DNA from: Novosphingobium sp.
Lineage (GTDB): Bacteria; Pseudomonadota; Alphaproteobacteria; Sphingomonadales; Sphingomonadaceae
Length of the DNA stretch: 50,556 nucleotides
Assembly: GCF_020852455.1 (NCBI RefSeq)
Contig: NZ_JADZAT010000001.1
Coordinates: forward strand, 142,476-193,031
Reading direction: 5' to 3'
Shown here: piece by piece, positions 9,516 through 19,344 of the stretch
Position numbering within the stretch: position 1 is the stretch's first letter
Layout: each line of letters starts with the position of its first letter
Notes under the pieces: model-generated
Database searches by the model: none
What the model saw: the letters and a program-made list of their open reading frames with translations, nothing else
Told to the model about the DNA's origin: nothing
Translations under genes and position numbers: made by a program

Positions 9516-10088
9516 ATGAGCGATGACAAGAAGCCGCAGGCAGACCCGGCGGTAGCCGCTGAACTGGCCGGCGTCCCCGAAGACATGATCGATCTTGAGC
9601 AGGCCAGCGATGCGCTGGACGATGCCCTGGCCAATCTCAGAAACGATCTGGAAGCCGCACGGCAGGATATCCTTTACGCCAAGGCCGAAACGCAGAACGT
9701 GCGCCGCCGCCTGGAAAAGGACGTGGCCGATGCGCGCGCCTATGCCGCGACCGGCTTTGCCCGCGACATGCTGAGCGTGGCCGACAACCTGGCCCGCGCG
9801 CTGGATGCCATTCCCCAGGAACTGCGCGAGGATGACAAGACCAAGGCGCTGGTCACCGGGATCGAGGCGACCGCGCGCGAGCTTGACAAGGTCTTCAGCC
9901 TCAACGGCATCAGCCGCATCGCCGCGACCGGTCTGCCGCTCGATCCGAACCAGCACCAGGCCATGCTTGAAGTGCCCAGCAATGATGCCGAACCCGGTAC
10001 CGTGCTGCAGGAACTGCAGGCCGGCTACATGATCAAGGACCGCCTGCTGCGGCCGGCGATGGTGGCGGTGGCGAAGAAGCCGGATTGA
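9516..10088 (+). CDS. grpE: Nucleotide exchange factor GrpE
   Basis: Co-chaperone of 190 residues that releases ADP from DnaK. Visible: the N-terminal coiled-coil region with LRNDLEAARQDILYAKAETQNVRRRLEKDV, TGFARDMLSVADNLARALD, and the C-terminal beta domain with LDPNQHQAMLEV and PGTVLQELQAGYMIKDRLLRPAMV. ATG at 9516 is chosen; an in-frame TTG at 9507 would add three residues. It is downstream of hrcA with an 18-base gap and probably co-transcribed. Its stop directly abuts the convergent stop of the next gene, so the operon ends here. Confidence 0.95.
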   Translation: MSDDKKPQADPAVAAELAGVPEDMIDLEQASDALDDALANLRNDLEAARQDILYAKAETQNVRRRLEKDVADARAYAATGFARDMLSVADNLARALDAIPQELREDDKTKALVTGIEATARELDKVFSLNGISRIAATGLPLDPNQHQAMLEVPSNDAEPGTVLQELQAGYMIKDRLLRPAMVAVAKKPD

Positions 10089-10517
10089 TCAGCCAAACGG
10101 CAGCAGGGCTTCCAGCTCTGCCAGATCCGGGTTCCCAGGCACTTTCCACCCCTGACGCAGCATGAAGGCATGCGCGACAATTTCGGCTTGCTGCTCGATC
10201 CCATAGGCGGTCAGCGGCTTGCCGGGCTTGAGCCGGTAGCCATAGCGGCGCTGGAAAGCGCCCACCAGCGGCAGGTACCACGCGCCGCGGGTCTGGGCCT
10301 GCCAGACGTGGGTCATCTCATGGATGAAGTGCGCCTGCAGCCCGGGCGCGGCCAGGCTGAAATCGGTGCAGTAGCTGCCTGACTCGGGATGGAAGTGCAG
10401 GTGCCCCATCGGCGCCATGGTGACCTTGCGGGGGTGGAACCACCACCACTTGCTGCGGCGGATCGTCACCCGCGCGGTGTCGATCGCCTCGCCAAAGACC
10501 GAACGCACCAATGCCAC
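10089..10517 (-). CDS. HExxH-motif protein (DUF4157/vgr-related type)
   Basis: Protein of about 142 residues with the zinc-metalloprotease-like motif HEMTHVWQAQ near residue 66, preceded by tryptophan-rich SKWWWFHPRKVTMAP. The H-E-x-x-H-V-x-Q pattern resembles the DUF4157 (eCIS core) region, and sphingomonad relatives are often named vgr-related; both are recalled, not searched. No signal peptide is seen. The GTG at 10517 is an assumption: the frame is open upstream and reads a plausible continuation (SLTVGE just before it), so the true start may lie further upstream, close to the end of the PCu(A)C gene. Protease activity is not shown by sequence alone. Confidence 0.6.
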   Translation of the reverse strand: MALVRSVFGEAIDTARVTIRRSKWWWFHPRKVTMAPMGHLHFHPESGSYCTDFSLAAPGLQAHFIHEMTHVWQAQTRGAWYLPLVGAFQRRYGYRLKPGKPLTAYGIEQQAEIVAHAFMLRQGWKVPGNPDLAELEALLPFG

Positions 10518-10573
10518 CTCGCCGACGGTCAGCGACCGCTCACCGCCGACAGGGCAGGTGGGGGCAGGGCTGC

Positions 10574-11095
10574 TCAGTGCGCGCTCTCGCCTTCGTGCTT
10601 CATGCCGCCCATCGCGGCATCGCCCATCGCTTCGATCTTCGCCGGGACCGAGGTCTTGTCACCATCGGTGAAAGTCAGGGTGAATTCGGTTTCGCCACCA
10701 GGTGCCAGATCAGTGCCCAGTTCGAAGGCCATGATGTGCAGCTTGCCAGGTTCGAACATGACCGAGGTTCCCGGGGCGATATCGACCCGTTCAACCGCCT
10801 TCATCGTATCGCCTTCGGTGGTGTGCATTTCGGTACGCGCAGCGCCCTTGATCGCGACTGCCGCGATCGAGACCGGGTCCTTGCTCTGGTTATCGACCAC
10901 CAGATAGGCCCCAGCCGGGTTGCCCGAAACGGCCGGCAGCACCAGCCGTGCGGACGAAACCTTGACGCCCGGCTTCGCCTCGATCGCGCCGCTGGCGGCG
11001 GCTTCGGGCTTGTCGGGGGTTTCCTTGCAGGCGGCGACAGAAAGCAGCGCGGTGGCAGCAAACAGGGGCAGGGCGATACGGCGGGCGATGGTCAC
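10574..11095 (-). CDS. PCu(A)C periplasmic copper chaperone
   Basis: Exported copper chaperone of 173 residues of the PCu(A)C/DUF461 family, which supplies Cu(I) to the Cu(A) site of cytochrome c oxidase. Visible copper ligands: EMHTTEGDTMK (H...M) and KLHIMAFELG (H-x-M), the H-(M)-x10-M-x21-H-x-M pattern. The N-terminus has a signal sequence ending in SVAAC, so it may be a lipoprotein; a C-terminal Met/His-rich tail (MGGMKHEGESAH) could also bind copper. GTG at 11095 has AAAGGA 9 bases upstream. It lies between the two heat-shock operons and points away from dnaK, with no evident functional link to them. Confidence 0.88.
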   Translation of the reverse strand: MTIARRIALPLFAATALLSVAACKETPDKPEAAASGAIEAKPGVKVSSARLVLPAVSGNPAGAYLVVDNQSKDPVSIAAVAIKGAARTEMHTTEGDTMKAVERVDIAPGTSVMFEPGKLHIMAFELGTDLAPGGETEFTLTFTDGDKTSVPAKIEAMGDAAMGGMKHEGESAH

Positions 11096-11153
11096 GCGGA
11101 ATAGTCCTTTCAGAGCGCACGAAAATTCGTCCCCCTGCTAGTCGCCCGCTGCC

Positions 11154-11184
11154 CTTGTGCCAAGCAAAACCGCACCTATATGCC
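11154..11184 (+). promoter_or_regulatory. Candidate RpoH (sigma-32) promoter of dnaK
   Basis: CTTG at 11154-11157, then a 17-base spacer, then CCTATATG at 11175-11182. This fits the alphaproteobacterial heat-shock sigma consensus as I know it (CTTG, about 17 bases, CYTATNT). It ends about 90 bases before the dnaK start, and AAGGA at 11256-11260 serves as the ribosome site. Read by eye; not tested against background frequency. Confidence 0.6.
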
Positions 11185-11270
11185 CCCTTGAAAGAGCCGC
11201 CGAAGGGCCTTGCTGCGATTGCGGGAGGCGAAATACGCGGTGTCATTGAATAGCCAAGGATGGGGTTCAA

Positions 11271-13184
<1,914 letters not shown>

Positions 13185-13254
13185 CACAGGCAATGAAACG
13201 GGCCCGGCGCTGTGCTGACAGGTGCGGCGGCGGGCTCGCTTTCGAGGTGGGGCA

Positions 13255-14382
13255 ATGTCCGTAGAAGCCGACTATTACGAACTGCTCGAGATCGAGCGCA
13301 CCGCCGACGATGCGACGATCAAGTCGTCGTACCGCAAGCTGGCGATGAAGTGGCATCCCGACAAGAACCCCGGCGACAGCGCCGCCGAGGAACGCTTCAA
13401 GTCAATCAGCGAGGCCTATGACTGCCTAAAGGACCCGCAGAAGCGCGCGGCCTATGACCGGTTCGGCCACGAAGCCTTCAAGCAGGGCATGTCGGGCGGC
13501 AGCGGTCCGGGTGGACCCGGCGGCGGTGGCTTTTCCGACCTTGGCGACATTTTCGAGACGATCTTCGGCCAGGCCTTTGGCGGCGGCGGTCGTCAGCAGG
13601 CGCGGCGCGGAGCAGACCTGCGCTATGATCTTGAAATCGACCTTGACGATGCCTTCCACGGCAAGCAGACCGAGATCGAGATCGAAGTTTCGACCAAATG
13701 CGAACCCTGCAGCGGATCGGGCGCGGAGCCCGGCACCGGCACACGGCGCTGCAACCTGTGCGGCGGCCACGGCCAGGTCCGTGCTCAGCAGGGCTTCTTC
13801 ATGGTCGAGCGAACCTGCCCGACCTGCCACGGCCGCGGTGAAGTAATCGAAAAGCCCTGCCGCTCGTGCCGGGGCGAAGGCCGCGTGGACACGCCGCAAA
13901 AGCTGGAAGTCAACATCCCCCCGGGTGTCGATACCGGCACCCGGATCCGCCTGGCCGGCAAGGGCGAGGCCGGACCCAACGGTGCGCCAGCGGGCGATCT
14001 TTACATCTTCATCCACACCCGCCGTCACAAGGTGTTCGAACGCGAGGGGACCGACCTGATCACCCGCGTGCCGATCGCCTTCACCACTGCGGCGCTGGGT
14101 GGGGACATCGAAATTCCCGGGCTCGACGGCAGCAGGATCGACATCGCGATCCCCGCCGGGATCCAGTCGGGCAAGCAGCTGCGCAAGCGCGGCGCCGGGA
14201 TGCCGGTGCTGCAGGGCCGCGGCCGCGGCGATCTGGTGATCGAGATCATGGTCGAAACCCCGACCAAGCTGACCGCGCGCCAGAAGGAACTGCTGCGCGA
14301 ACTGCAGGAAACCGAAACCGGCGAGGAAACGCCGCAGTCGAAGGGGTTTTTTGACCGGATCAAGGAAGCATTCGGGGGATAA
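13255..14382 (+). CDS. dnaJ: Chaperone protein DnaJ
   Basis: Hsp40 co-chaperone of 375 residues that stimulates DnaK ATPase and presents substrates. Domains in order: J domain (residues 1-70; [20 protein letters not shown] with HPD in WHPDKNP), Gly-rich linker ([13 protein letters not shown]), zinc domain with four repeats [24 protein letters not shown] and CRSCRGEG, then the C-terminal substrate domains. ATG at 13255 (MSVEADYYE) is preferred to an in-frame upstream ATG at 13222 because GAGGTGG lies just before it and it matches family N-termini. It is the second gene of the dnaK-dnaJ operon. Confidence 0.98.
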   Translation: MSVEADYYELLEIERTADDATIKSSYRKLAMKWHPDKNPGDSAAEERFKSISEAYDCLKDPQKRAAYDRFGHEAFKQGMSGGSGPGGPGGGGFSDLGDIFETIFGQAFGGGGRQQARRGADLRYDLEIDLDDAFHGKQTEIEIEVSTKCEPCSGSGAEPGTGTRRCNLCGGHGQVRAQQGFFMVERTCPTCHGRGEVIEKPCRSCRGEGRVDTPQKLEVNIPPGVDTGTRIRLAGKGEAGPNGAPAGDLYIFIHTRRHKVFEREGTDLITRVPIAFTTAALGGDIEIPGLDGSRIDIAIPAGIQSGKQLRKRGAGMPVLQGRGRGDLVIEIMVETPTKLTARQKELLRELQETETGEETPQSKGFFDRIKEAFGG

Positions 14383-14406
14383 CTCCTCGGCCTTTCCAAA
14401 GGCGCC

Positions 14407-14508
14407 GTCACCCCGGGCTCGACCCGGGGTCCCGCTAGCCTCTGCAACGATGCGGTAACACGGAAACCTGGCAAGGACAGCGGGACCCCGGATCAAGTCC
14501 GGGGTGAC
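14407..14508. repeat. Pair of inverted extragenic palindromes, 30-base arms
   Basis: Two 30-base arms in inverse orientation lie at 14407-14436 and 14479-14508 and match at 27 of 30 positions. Each arm is itself nearly palindromic around CCCCGG...CCGGGG. They fill the gap between the convergent ends of dnaJ and the patatin gene. The long GC stem could act as a bidirectional terminator, but it has no T-run. I recall this CACCCCGG/CCGGGGTG word as abundant between genes in many alphaproteobacteria. Confidence 0.8.
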
Positions 14509-14516
14509 GCGATGGT

Positions 14517-16847
14517 TCAACCGCGTGCCAACTCAGTGCCTTCCACCTCTGTCCTGATGCCTGGCACCAGGCCCGGATCGGCCTTCAAGCGCTCTTCCTC
14601 CTCATCCAGCACTGCCAGGAACGCCTCTTTCTTGAACCGCGCCAGTTCGGCGGGATCGAGCATCATGCCCTTTGGCAGGGCGGAGGCGACCAGATCGATC
14701 ATCCGCTCGGCCCCGTGCAGGCGGCCCCACAGATAGTCGTTCTCACGGTAGGCGCGGCTGAAGAAGGCGCCGAAGTTGTAGAATTCGGTCCCGCGCAGCA
14801 TCGCGCTGGCGCCGCCCTTACGGATCGAGCTGCAATCATCGGGACTGATCCGGTCAACCTTGGCAGGCTCGAACTCGGTCGATCCCTCGCCGCGCAGCAG
14901 TGGCAGCGTGACGGTGTCATAGAACGGGAAGCCCAGATAGGTCAGCAGCACCCGCCGCTTGAGCTCGCGGGGCATGCCTTCCAGCGCTTCGACCAGCAAG
15001 GCATCAACCACCAGATCGGTCGCGGGTAGCTGGCGGCGGCGGGCGATGGCATCAAGCACCGCGCCCGGATCGCTGTCGAGCTGGCGCGCGACCGTGCCGA
15101 AATCGCCGCCCAGCGAGCCTTGCGCTTCGCGATCGAAATAGAGCGCCAGCGCGCGGTAGACCGCGCTGCGGGCGTTCTCACGCGCGTCGGGATTGGCGGC
15201 GTCAAGGTCTTCCCAGTCTTCGGTCAGCCGCCGGGCGAGCAGACGCAGGCGGCGGATCCGGAAGCCCAGATCGTGATCACGGAAGAAATCGATCGCCTGT
15301 TCGTTCGCGCCGCCCTGCATCGCGGTAATGTGGTCGAGCCCGTGCGTCGCCAGCCAGGCGGCCAGCCGGTCTGCCACCGGATCGGCATGGCCCAGCAGCA
15401 GATCGGGCGCGGCGCTTTCGATCGTCTGGCCCAGTTCGTGAAGGATCTGCGCGAACTTGACCTGACCATAGGCCTGAAAGGCAAAGCCGGCCTGTTCGGC
15501 TGCGGCCTGCTGGGCCTTGCCCCGCCAGGCGATCAGCCGCCTGACGCTCGGCTTGTCCAGGAACAGCGTTCGCCCGAACAGCTTCTCGACCTTGGCCTCA
15601 ACCTCGGGCCGCAGGGCATCGACGATCGCCTTGAGCCCGGCCAGCTGGCGCGAGGAGGCCGCGATCTGTTCCAGGTTGTCGCGCACCGGCTGTTCGCGCG
15701 GGATCGACGAGAGCGAGCCGAAGATCACCGAGAAGAACCCTGGCGCTTCCAGGCTTTCATGGCGCTGCCCGCCAACCTCGTCGGGGTGCGGATCGATATA
15801 GACGAAGCGGCGGTCAACCTCGCGCTGGGCCGGGCGATCGCGCAGCACGCGCATCGCCTCGGCAAAGGGCGCGTTGACCAGCACCGAACCATCGATAAGC
15901 GCGACATTCTCGGCATCGCCGTGATGGCTGTGTTCGGGCATGATCCGCTCGACAAAGGCGGTGCGGCTGTTCCAGCTTTCGCTGCGTTCGGCCACCAGCC
16001 GGTCGATTTCGGACAGTTGCAGCGCCGGAAAAGCGCCGGGGAAGCTGGCGGTGGCCCGCGCGGCAAAGGTCAGTTCGGGGCAGGGGGCCAGCGCCTGCCC
16101 GCCATCGGCCGGGGTCAACGCGCGGAACCCGATCGACAGGCGGTGCTCGCTCTCCTCGATCAGCGGCGGGCTGTTGAGCTGCAGCACCTGCGGATGGCCG
16201 CGGAAATCGGTTGCAGTCACGAACAGGTCGATCGGGTGGCGTGGGGGCAGCAGCGGCTTGTCCGCCCCGCCGGCCTTCATCGCATCAAGCGCTTCGGCAA
16301 GCAGCCGCGAAAAGCCCAGTCCGCCGAACGGCGGTTCAAACCAGCGCGAGCGGATCAGGCGCGACAGCTTGGCCCGCACCTCGCTGCGGGTTTCGGGGGC
16401 GACGCTGGCCGAGATCACGTTGCCGGGGCGCTTGAGCAGCCAATAGACCAGCGGCATCGCCCAGAACTTGGCCATGCGCGACCACGGCCGGGCATCGGGA
16501 TCGATGAGCACATCGACATCGGCGCGTTCCAGCCACAGCTCGGTCAGGGGCTCAAGGCTTTGCCCCGAATGGATCGCCTGGGCCAGGAACACCCCGTTGA
16601 TCCCCCCGGCGCTGGCCCCGGCGACGATATCGGTCAGCACTTTCAGCCGCAGGTTGAAATGCCACTCGATCCGCTCCAGCAGTCGGCGATAGACCGCTTC
16701 GCTGCCGGTCTCGATCGTCTCGTCGCTGTGATGAATCCGGCTTGCCCGGGCGAGCTTCCACAGCTCCTTGGTGACCCCGTGCATATAGACAGCCAGGCTC
16801 ACCCCGCCATAGCAGACCAGCGCAATCCTGAGTTCCTTCTGCCGCAT
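14517..16847 (-). CDS. Patatin-like phospholipase family protein
   Basis: Large patatin-family protein (776 residues from the ATG at 16847). The patatin domain is N-terminal: an oxyanion-type glycine stretch ALVCYGGVSLAVYMHG near residue 10, the nucleophile elbow GASAGG (G-x-S-x-G) near residue 80, and the catalytic Asp in LIDGSVLVNAPFAEAM. The rest is a helical C-terminal region of unknown role. Family members are lipid acyl hydrolases; the substrate here is unknown. An ATG at 16886 would add 13 residues, but MRQKELRIALVCYGG matches the usual start of this long patatin subgroup. It is divergent from radA, and no signal peptide is seen. Confidence 0.85.
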   Translation of the reverse strand: MRQKELRIALVCYGGVSLAVYMHGVTKELWKLARASRIHHSDETIETGSEAVYRRLLERIEWHFNLRLKVLTDIVAGASAGGINGVFLAQAIHSGQSLEPLTELWLERADVDVLIDPDARPWSRMAKFWAMPLVYWLLKRPGNVISASVAPETRSEVRAKLSRLIRSRWFEPPFGGLGFSRLLAEALDAMKAGGADKPLLPPRHPIDLFVTATDFRGHPQVLQLNSPPLIEESEHRLSIGFRALTPADGGQALAPCPELTFAARATASFPGAFPALQLSEIDRLVAERSESWNSRTAFVERIMPEHSHHGDAENVALIDGSVLVNAPFAEAMRVLRDRPAQREVDRRFVYIDPHPDEVGGQRHESLEAPGFFSVIFGSLSSIPREQPVRDNLEQIAASSRQLAGLKAIVDALRPEVEAKVEKLFGRTLFLDKPSVRRLIAWRGKAQQAAAEQAGFAFQAYGQVKFAQILHELGQTIESAAPDLLLGHADPVADRLAAWLATHGLDHITAMQGGANEQAIDFFRDHDLGFRIRRLRLLARRLTEDWEDLDAANPDARENARSAVYRALALYFDREAQGSLGGDFGTVARQLDSDPGAVLDAIARRRQLPATDLVVDALLVEALEGMPRELKRRVLLTYLGFPFYDTVTLPLLRGEGSTEFEPAKVDRISPDDCSSIRKGGASAMLRGTEFYNFGAFFSRAYRENDYLWGRLHGAERMIDLVASALPKGMMLDPAELARFKKEAFLAVLDEEEERLKADPGLVPGIRTEVEGTELARG

Positions 16848-16954
16848 CGTGTTTGGATCATGGCAGATTATGGTTACGCCCGCCATCGCGCTCGATCAGG
16901 GAAATTGCGCAAAGTGCGCTTGCGTTCCGCTTTCGTTCCAACTATCGCTGAGCT

Positions 16955-18322
16955 ATGGCCAAGCCCAAACGCCGCTATATCTGCGCAGCATGTGGCAGCG
17001 TAACCCATCGCTGGCAGGGGCAGTGCGCCGATTGCGGGGAATGGAACACGCTGGCCGAGGAAGCGCCGACAACGGTCTTTTCGGCCAAGCATGATCTGTC
17101 TTCTGGCGGGCGGGCGATCCAGTTTGAAGCGCTCGATGCGCCGGGTGAGAAACTCAGCAGGCGCAGCACGGGGCTGGCGGAGTTCGACCGCGCGCTGGGC
17201 GGCGGGCTGGTGCCGGGATCGGCGGTGCTGATGGGCGGCGATCCGGGGATCGGGAAAAGCACGCTGCTGCTCCAGGCCGCCGCCGCGATTGCGCGCAGCG
17301 GAGCCGATGCGGTCTATATCAGCGGTGAGGAAGCCGCCGGGCAGGTACGGATGCGGGCTGAGCGGCTTGGCCTGGCCGATGCGCCGATCCTGCTCGCTGC
17401 GGCCACCTCGGTCCGTGATATCCTGACCACGTTGGCCGGGATGGCGCCGCCCAAGCTGTTGGTGATCGATTCGATCCAGACCATGCATTCCGACCAGATC
17501 GAAGGCGCGCCCGGCACGGTCAGCCAGGTCCGTGCCTCGGCGTTTGAGCTGATCCGCTATGCCAAGGAAAATGGCACCGCACTGGTGCTGGTCGGGCATG
17601 TCACCAAGGATGGCAGCATCGCGGGGCCGCGCGTGCTGGAACACATGGTCGATGTGGTGATGAGCTTTGAGGGAGAGCGCAGCCACCAGTACCGGATCCT
17701 GCGCTGTATCAAGAACCGCTTTGGCCCGGTCGATGAGATCGGCGTTTTCGCGATGGAAGGGGCAGGTCTGGCCGAGGTTGGCAATCCCTCGATGCTGTTC
17801 CTCTCTGGCCGTGAGCAGCCTGTGGCGGGCAGCGCGGTGTTCCCGGCGATCGAGGGAACGCGCCCGGTGCTGGTCGAGGTTCAGGCGCTGATCGTGCGTC
17901 TGGCCAGCGGAGCCACCCCGCGCCGCGCGGTGGTGGGCTGGGACAGCGGCCGGCTCGCCATGCTGCTTGCAGTACTGGAGGCGCGCTGCGGGCTGAGCTT
18001 TTCCTCGGCCGAAGTCTATCTCAACGTCGCCGGGGGATACCGTCTGGCTGATCCGGCGGCGGACCTGGCCGTGGCTGCGGCATTGGTCTCGGCATTGGCG
18101 GACAAGCCGCTGCCGGCCGATGCCGTGTGGTTCGGCGAAGTGTCGCTGGCGGGAGAGATTCGCCCGGTCGCGCACGGGGGCATTCGTCTGCGCGAAGCGG
18201 CCAAACTGGGTTTCGGCAGGGCCTTCGGCCCCGCTGACCTGCCCGCAAAACAGGACGGAACGCGATTCACTCCCTTGGCGCTGCTGCCAAATCTCGTTGA
18301 CCGGATCATGAGCGGGGCATAG
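16955..18322 (+). CDS. radA: DNA repair protein RadA
   Basis: RecA-like branch-migration ATPase of 455 residues that processes recombination intermediates. Visible in order: N-terminal C4 zinc finger (YICAACGS...CADCGEWNT), Walker A GGDPGIGKSTLLLQ, the Walker B region KLLVIDSIQTMH, the RadA-specific KNRFG motif (RCIKNRFGPVDEIG), and the C-terminal Lon-protease-like domain. Start ATG at 16955 gives the standard MAKPKRRYICAACG N-terminus. cvpA follows after 11 bases, so the two are probably co-transcribed. Confidence 0.97.
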   Translation: MAKPKRRYICAACGSVTHRWQGQCADCGEWNTLAEEAPTTVFSAKHDLSSGGRAIQFEALDAPGEKLSRRSTGLAEFDRALGGGLVPGSAVLMGGDPGIGKSTLLLQAAAAIARSGADAVYISGEEAAGQVRMRAERLGLADAPILLAAATSVRDILTTLAGMAPPKLLVIDSIQTMHSDQIEGAPGTVSQVRASAFELIRYAKENGTALVLVGHVTKDGSIAGPRVLEHMVDVVMSFEGERSHQYRILRCIKNRFGPVDEIGVFAMEGAGLAEVGNPSMLFLSGREQPVAGSAVFPAIEGTRPVLVEVQALIVRLASGATPRRAVVGWDSGRLAMLLAVLEARCGLSFSSAEVYLNVAGGYRLADPAADLAVAAALVSALADKPLPADAVWFGEVSLAGEIRPVAHGGIRLREAAKLGFGRAFGPADLPAKQDGTRFTPLALLPNLVDRIMSGA

Positions 18323-18333
18323 TTTCCCGCGCC

Positions 18334-18891
18334 ATGACAGGTTTTGATATCGCAGTTCTGGTTCTCGTCGGCATGGGAGCCATCACCGGCTTCATGCGCG
18401 GCTTCATTCAGGAGGTCTTTGCGCTTGCGGCCTGGGTGCTCGCGCTGGTTGCGATCCACAACCTGCACACCCCGCTCAGCGAAGCCCTGGTGCCGCATGT
18501 CGGAACCGAAAGCGGCGCTTCGGTGCTGGCCTTCGCGCTGCTGCTGCTGGTGCCCTATGCGATCGTCAAGCTGCTGTCGGACCGGCTCGGTTCGGCCAGC
18601 CGCAATTCGGTGCTTGGCCCGATTGACCGGGTGATCGGGTTCGGCTTTGGCGCGGTCAAGGGCATGGTGATCACGGTGATGGCTTTTTCCGTGCTGGTGC
18701 TGGGTTATGATACGATCTGGGGCGCGGGCGGACGTCCGCAATGGATCACCTCGGCGCGCAGCTATCCCTTCATCAACGCCAGCAGTGAAGCGCTGGTTCA
18801 GATGATTGGCGAGCGCCGCCGCGAAGCCGCCGCTGCTGCCGGCAAGGAAACGATCAAGGACGCCGCGATCAAGTCGCTGACCGGCAAGTGA
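18334..18891 (+). CDS. cvpA: CvpA family inner-membrane protein
   Basis: Inner-membrane protein of 185 residues of the CvpA family, first known from colicin V production and present widely with roles in envelope homeostasis. About four hydrophobic segments are visible: FDIAVLVLVGMGAITGFMRG, FALAAWVLALVAI, VLAFALLLLVPYAIVKLL, and GMVITVMAFSVLVLG. The motif GFMRGFIQEVFALAAW near residue 20 is typical. The C-terminal 50 residues are hydrophilic. It sits between radA (11-base gap) and the SufU-like gene, whose GTG overlaps its stop. Confidence 0.88.
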   Translation: MTGFDIAVLVLVGMGAITGFMRGFIQEVFALAAWVLALVAIHNLHTPLSEALVPHVGTESGASVLAFALLLLVPYAIVKLLSDRLGSASRNSVLGPIDRVIGFGFGAVKGMVITVMAFSVLVLGYDTIWGAGGRPQWITSARSYPFINASSEALVQMIGERRREAAAAAGKETIKDAAIKSLTGK

Positions 18892-19310
18892 GTTCCGCCA
18901 CCGCGTTGTACACGCCGCAAGTGCTGGCGCTCGCCACCTCGCTGGCGCGCTATCCGCTGGGCGATGGGCTGCCGCTTTCCGGCAGCGCGCGATCACCCAC
19001 CTGTGGCAGTACGATCGAACTGGGTCTGCACTGCGATACGGATGGCCAGATCGACCGGATCGGGCTGAGGGCACATGCTTGCGCGATTGGCCAAGCGGCC
19101 GCCGCGATCTTCGTCGAAGCGGCAAAGGGCAAAGACGACTCAAAGATCCGCCAAGCCTACGATGCGCTGGAAGCCTGGCTGGCGGGAGGCGATCTGCCCG
19201 ACTGGCCGGGGATCGATGCCATCGCCGCCGCGCGTGACTTTCCGGCGCGCCACGGCGCAATCCTGCTGGCCTGGCGCGCGGCGCTTGTCGCACTGGAAGG
19301 CGCTCGCTAG
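18888..19310 (+). CDS. Degenerate SufU/IscU-like iron-sulfur scaffold protein
   Basis: Protein of 140 residues with the NifU-N/SufU scaffold fold. Aligned by eye with SufU, Cys1 (SPTCGST) and Cys2 (HACAIGQAAAA) are kept. The third Cys of the R-x-K-C-A-x-L-A-W motif is Ala here (FPARHGAILLAW), and the Asp of the C-G-D motif is Ser. It may therefore not assemble clusters as a canonical scaffold. It starts at a GTG overlapping the cvpA stop by 4 bases (GTGA). No other suf or isc gene is visible nearby. The family call is fairly sure; the function is not. Confidence 0.7.
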   Translation: MSSATALYTPQVLALATSLARYPLGDGLPLSGSARSPTCGSTIELGLHCDTDGQIDRIGLRAHACAIGQAAAAIFVEAAKGKDDSKIRQAYDALEAWLAGGDLPDWPGIDAIAAARDFPARHGAILLAWRAALVALEGAR

Positions 19311-19344
19311 GGAAGCGGCAAGAGTTAATGGGGGAGTGCAGCAT

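Noticed and set aside
14390..14403. GCCTTTCCAAAGGC as a dnaJ terminator hairpin
   Set aside because: The loop is only two bases and there is no T-run; not called as a terminator.
19075..19344. In-frame upstream extension of the MHS transporter
   Set aside because: It overlaps the SufU-like gene in another frame and lacks protein character; the ATG at 19345 has a good ribosome site.
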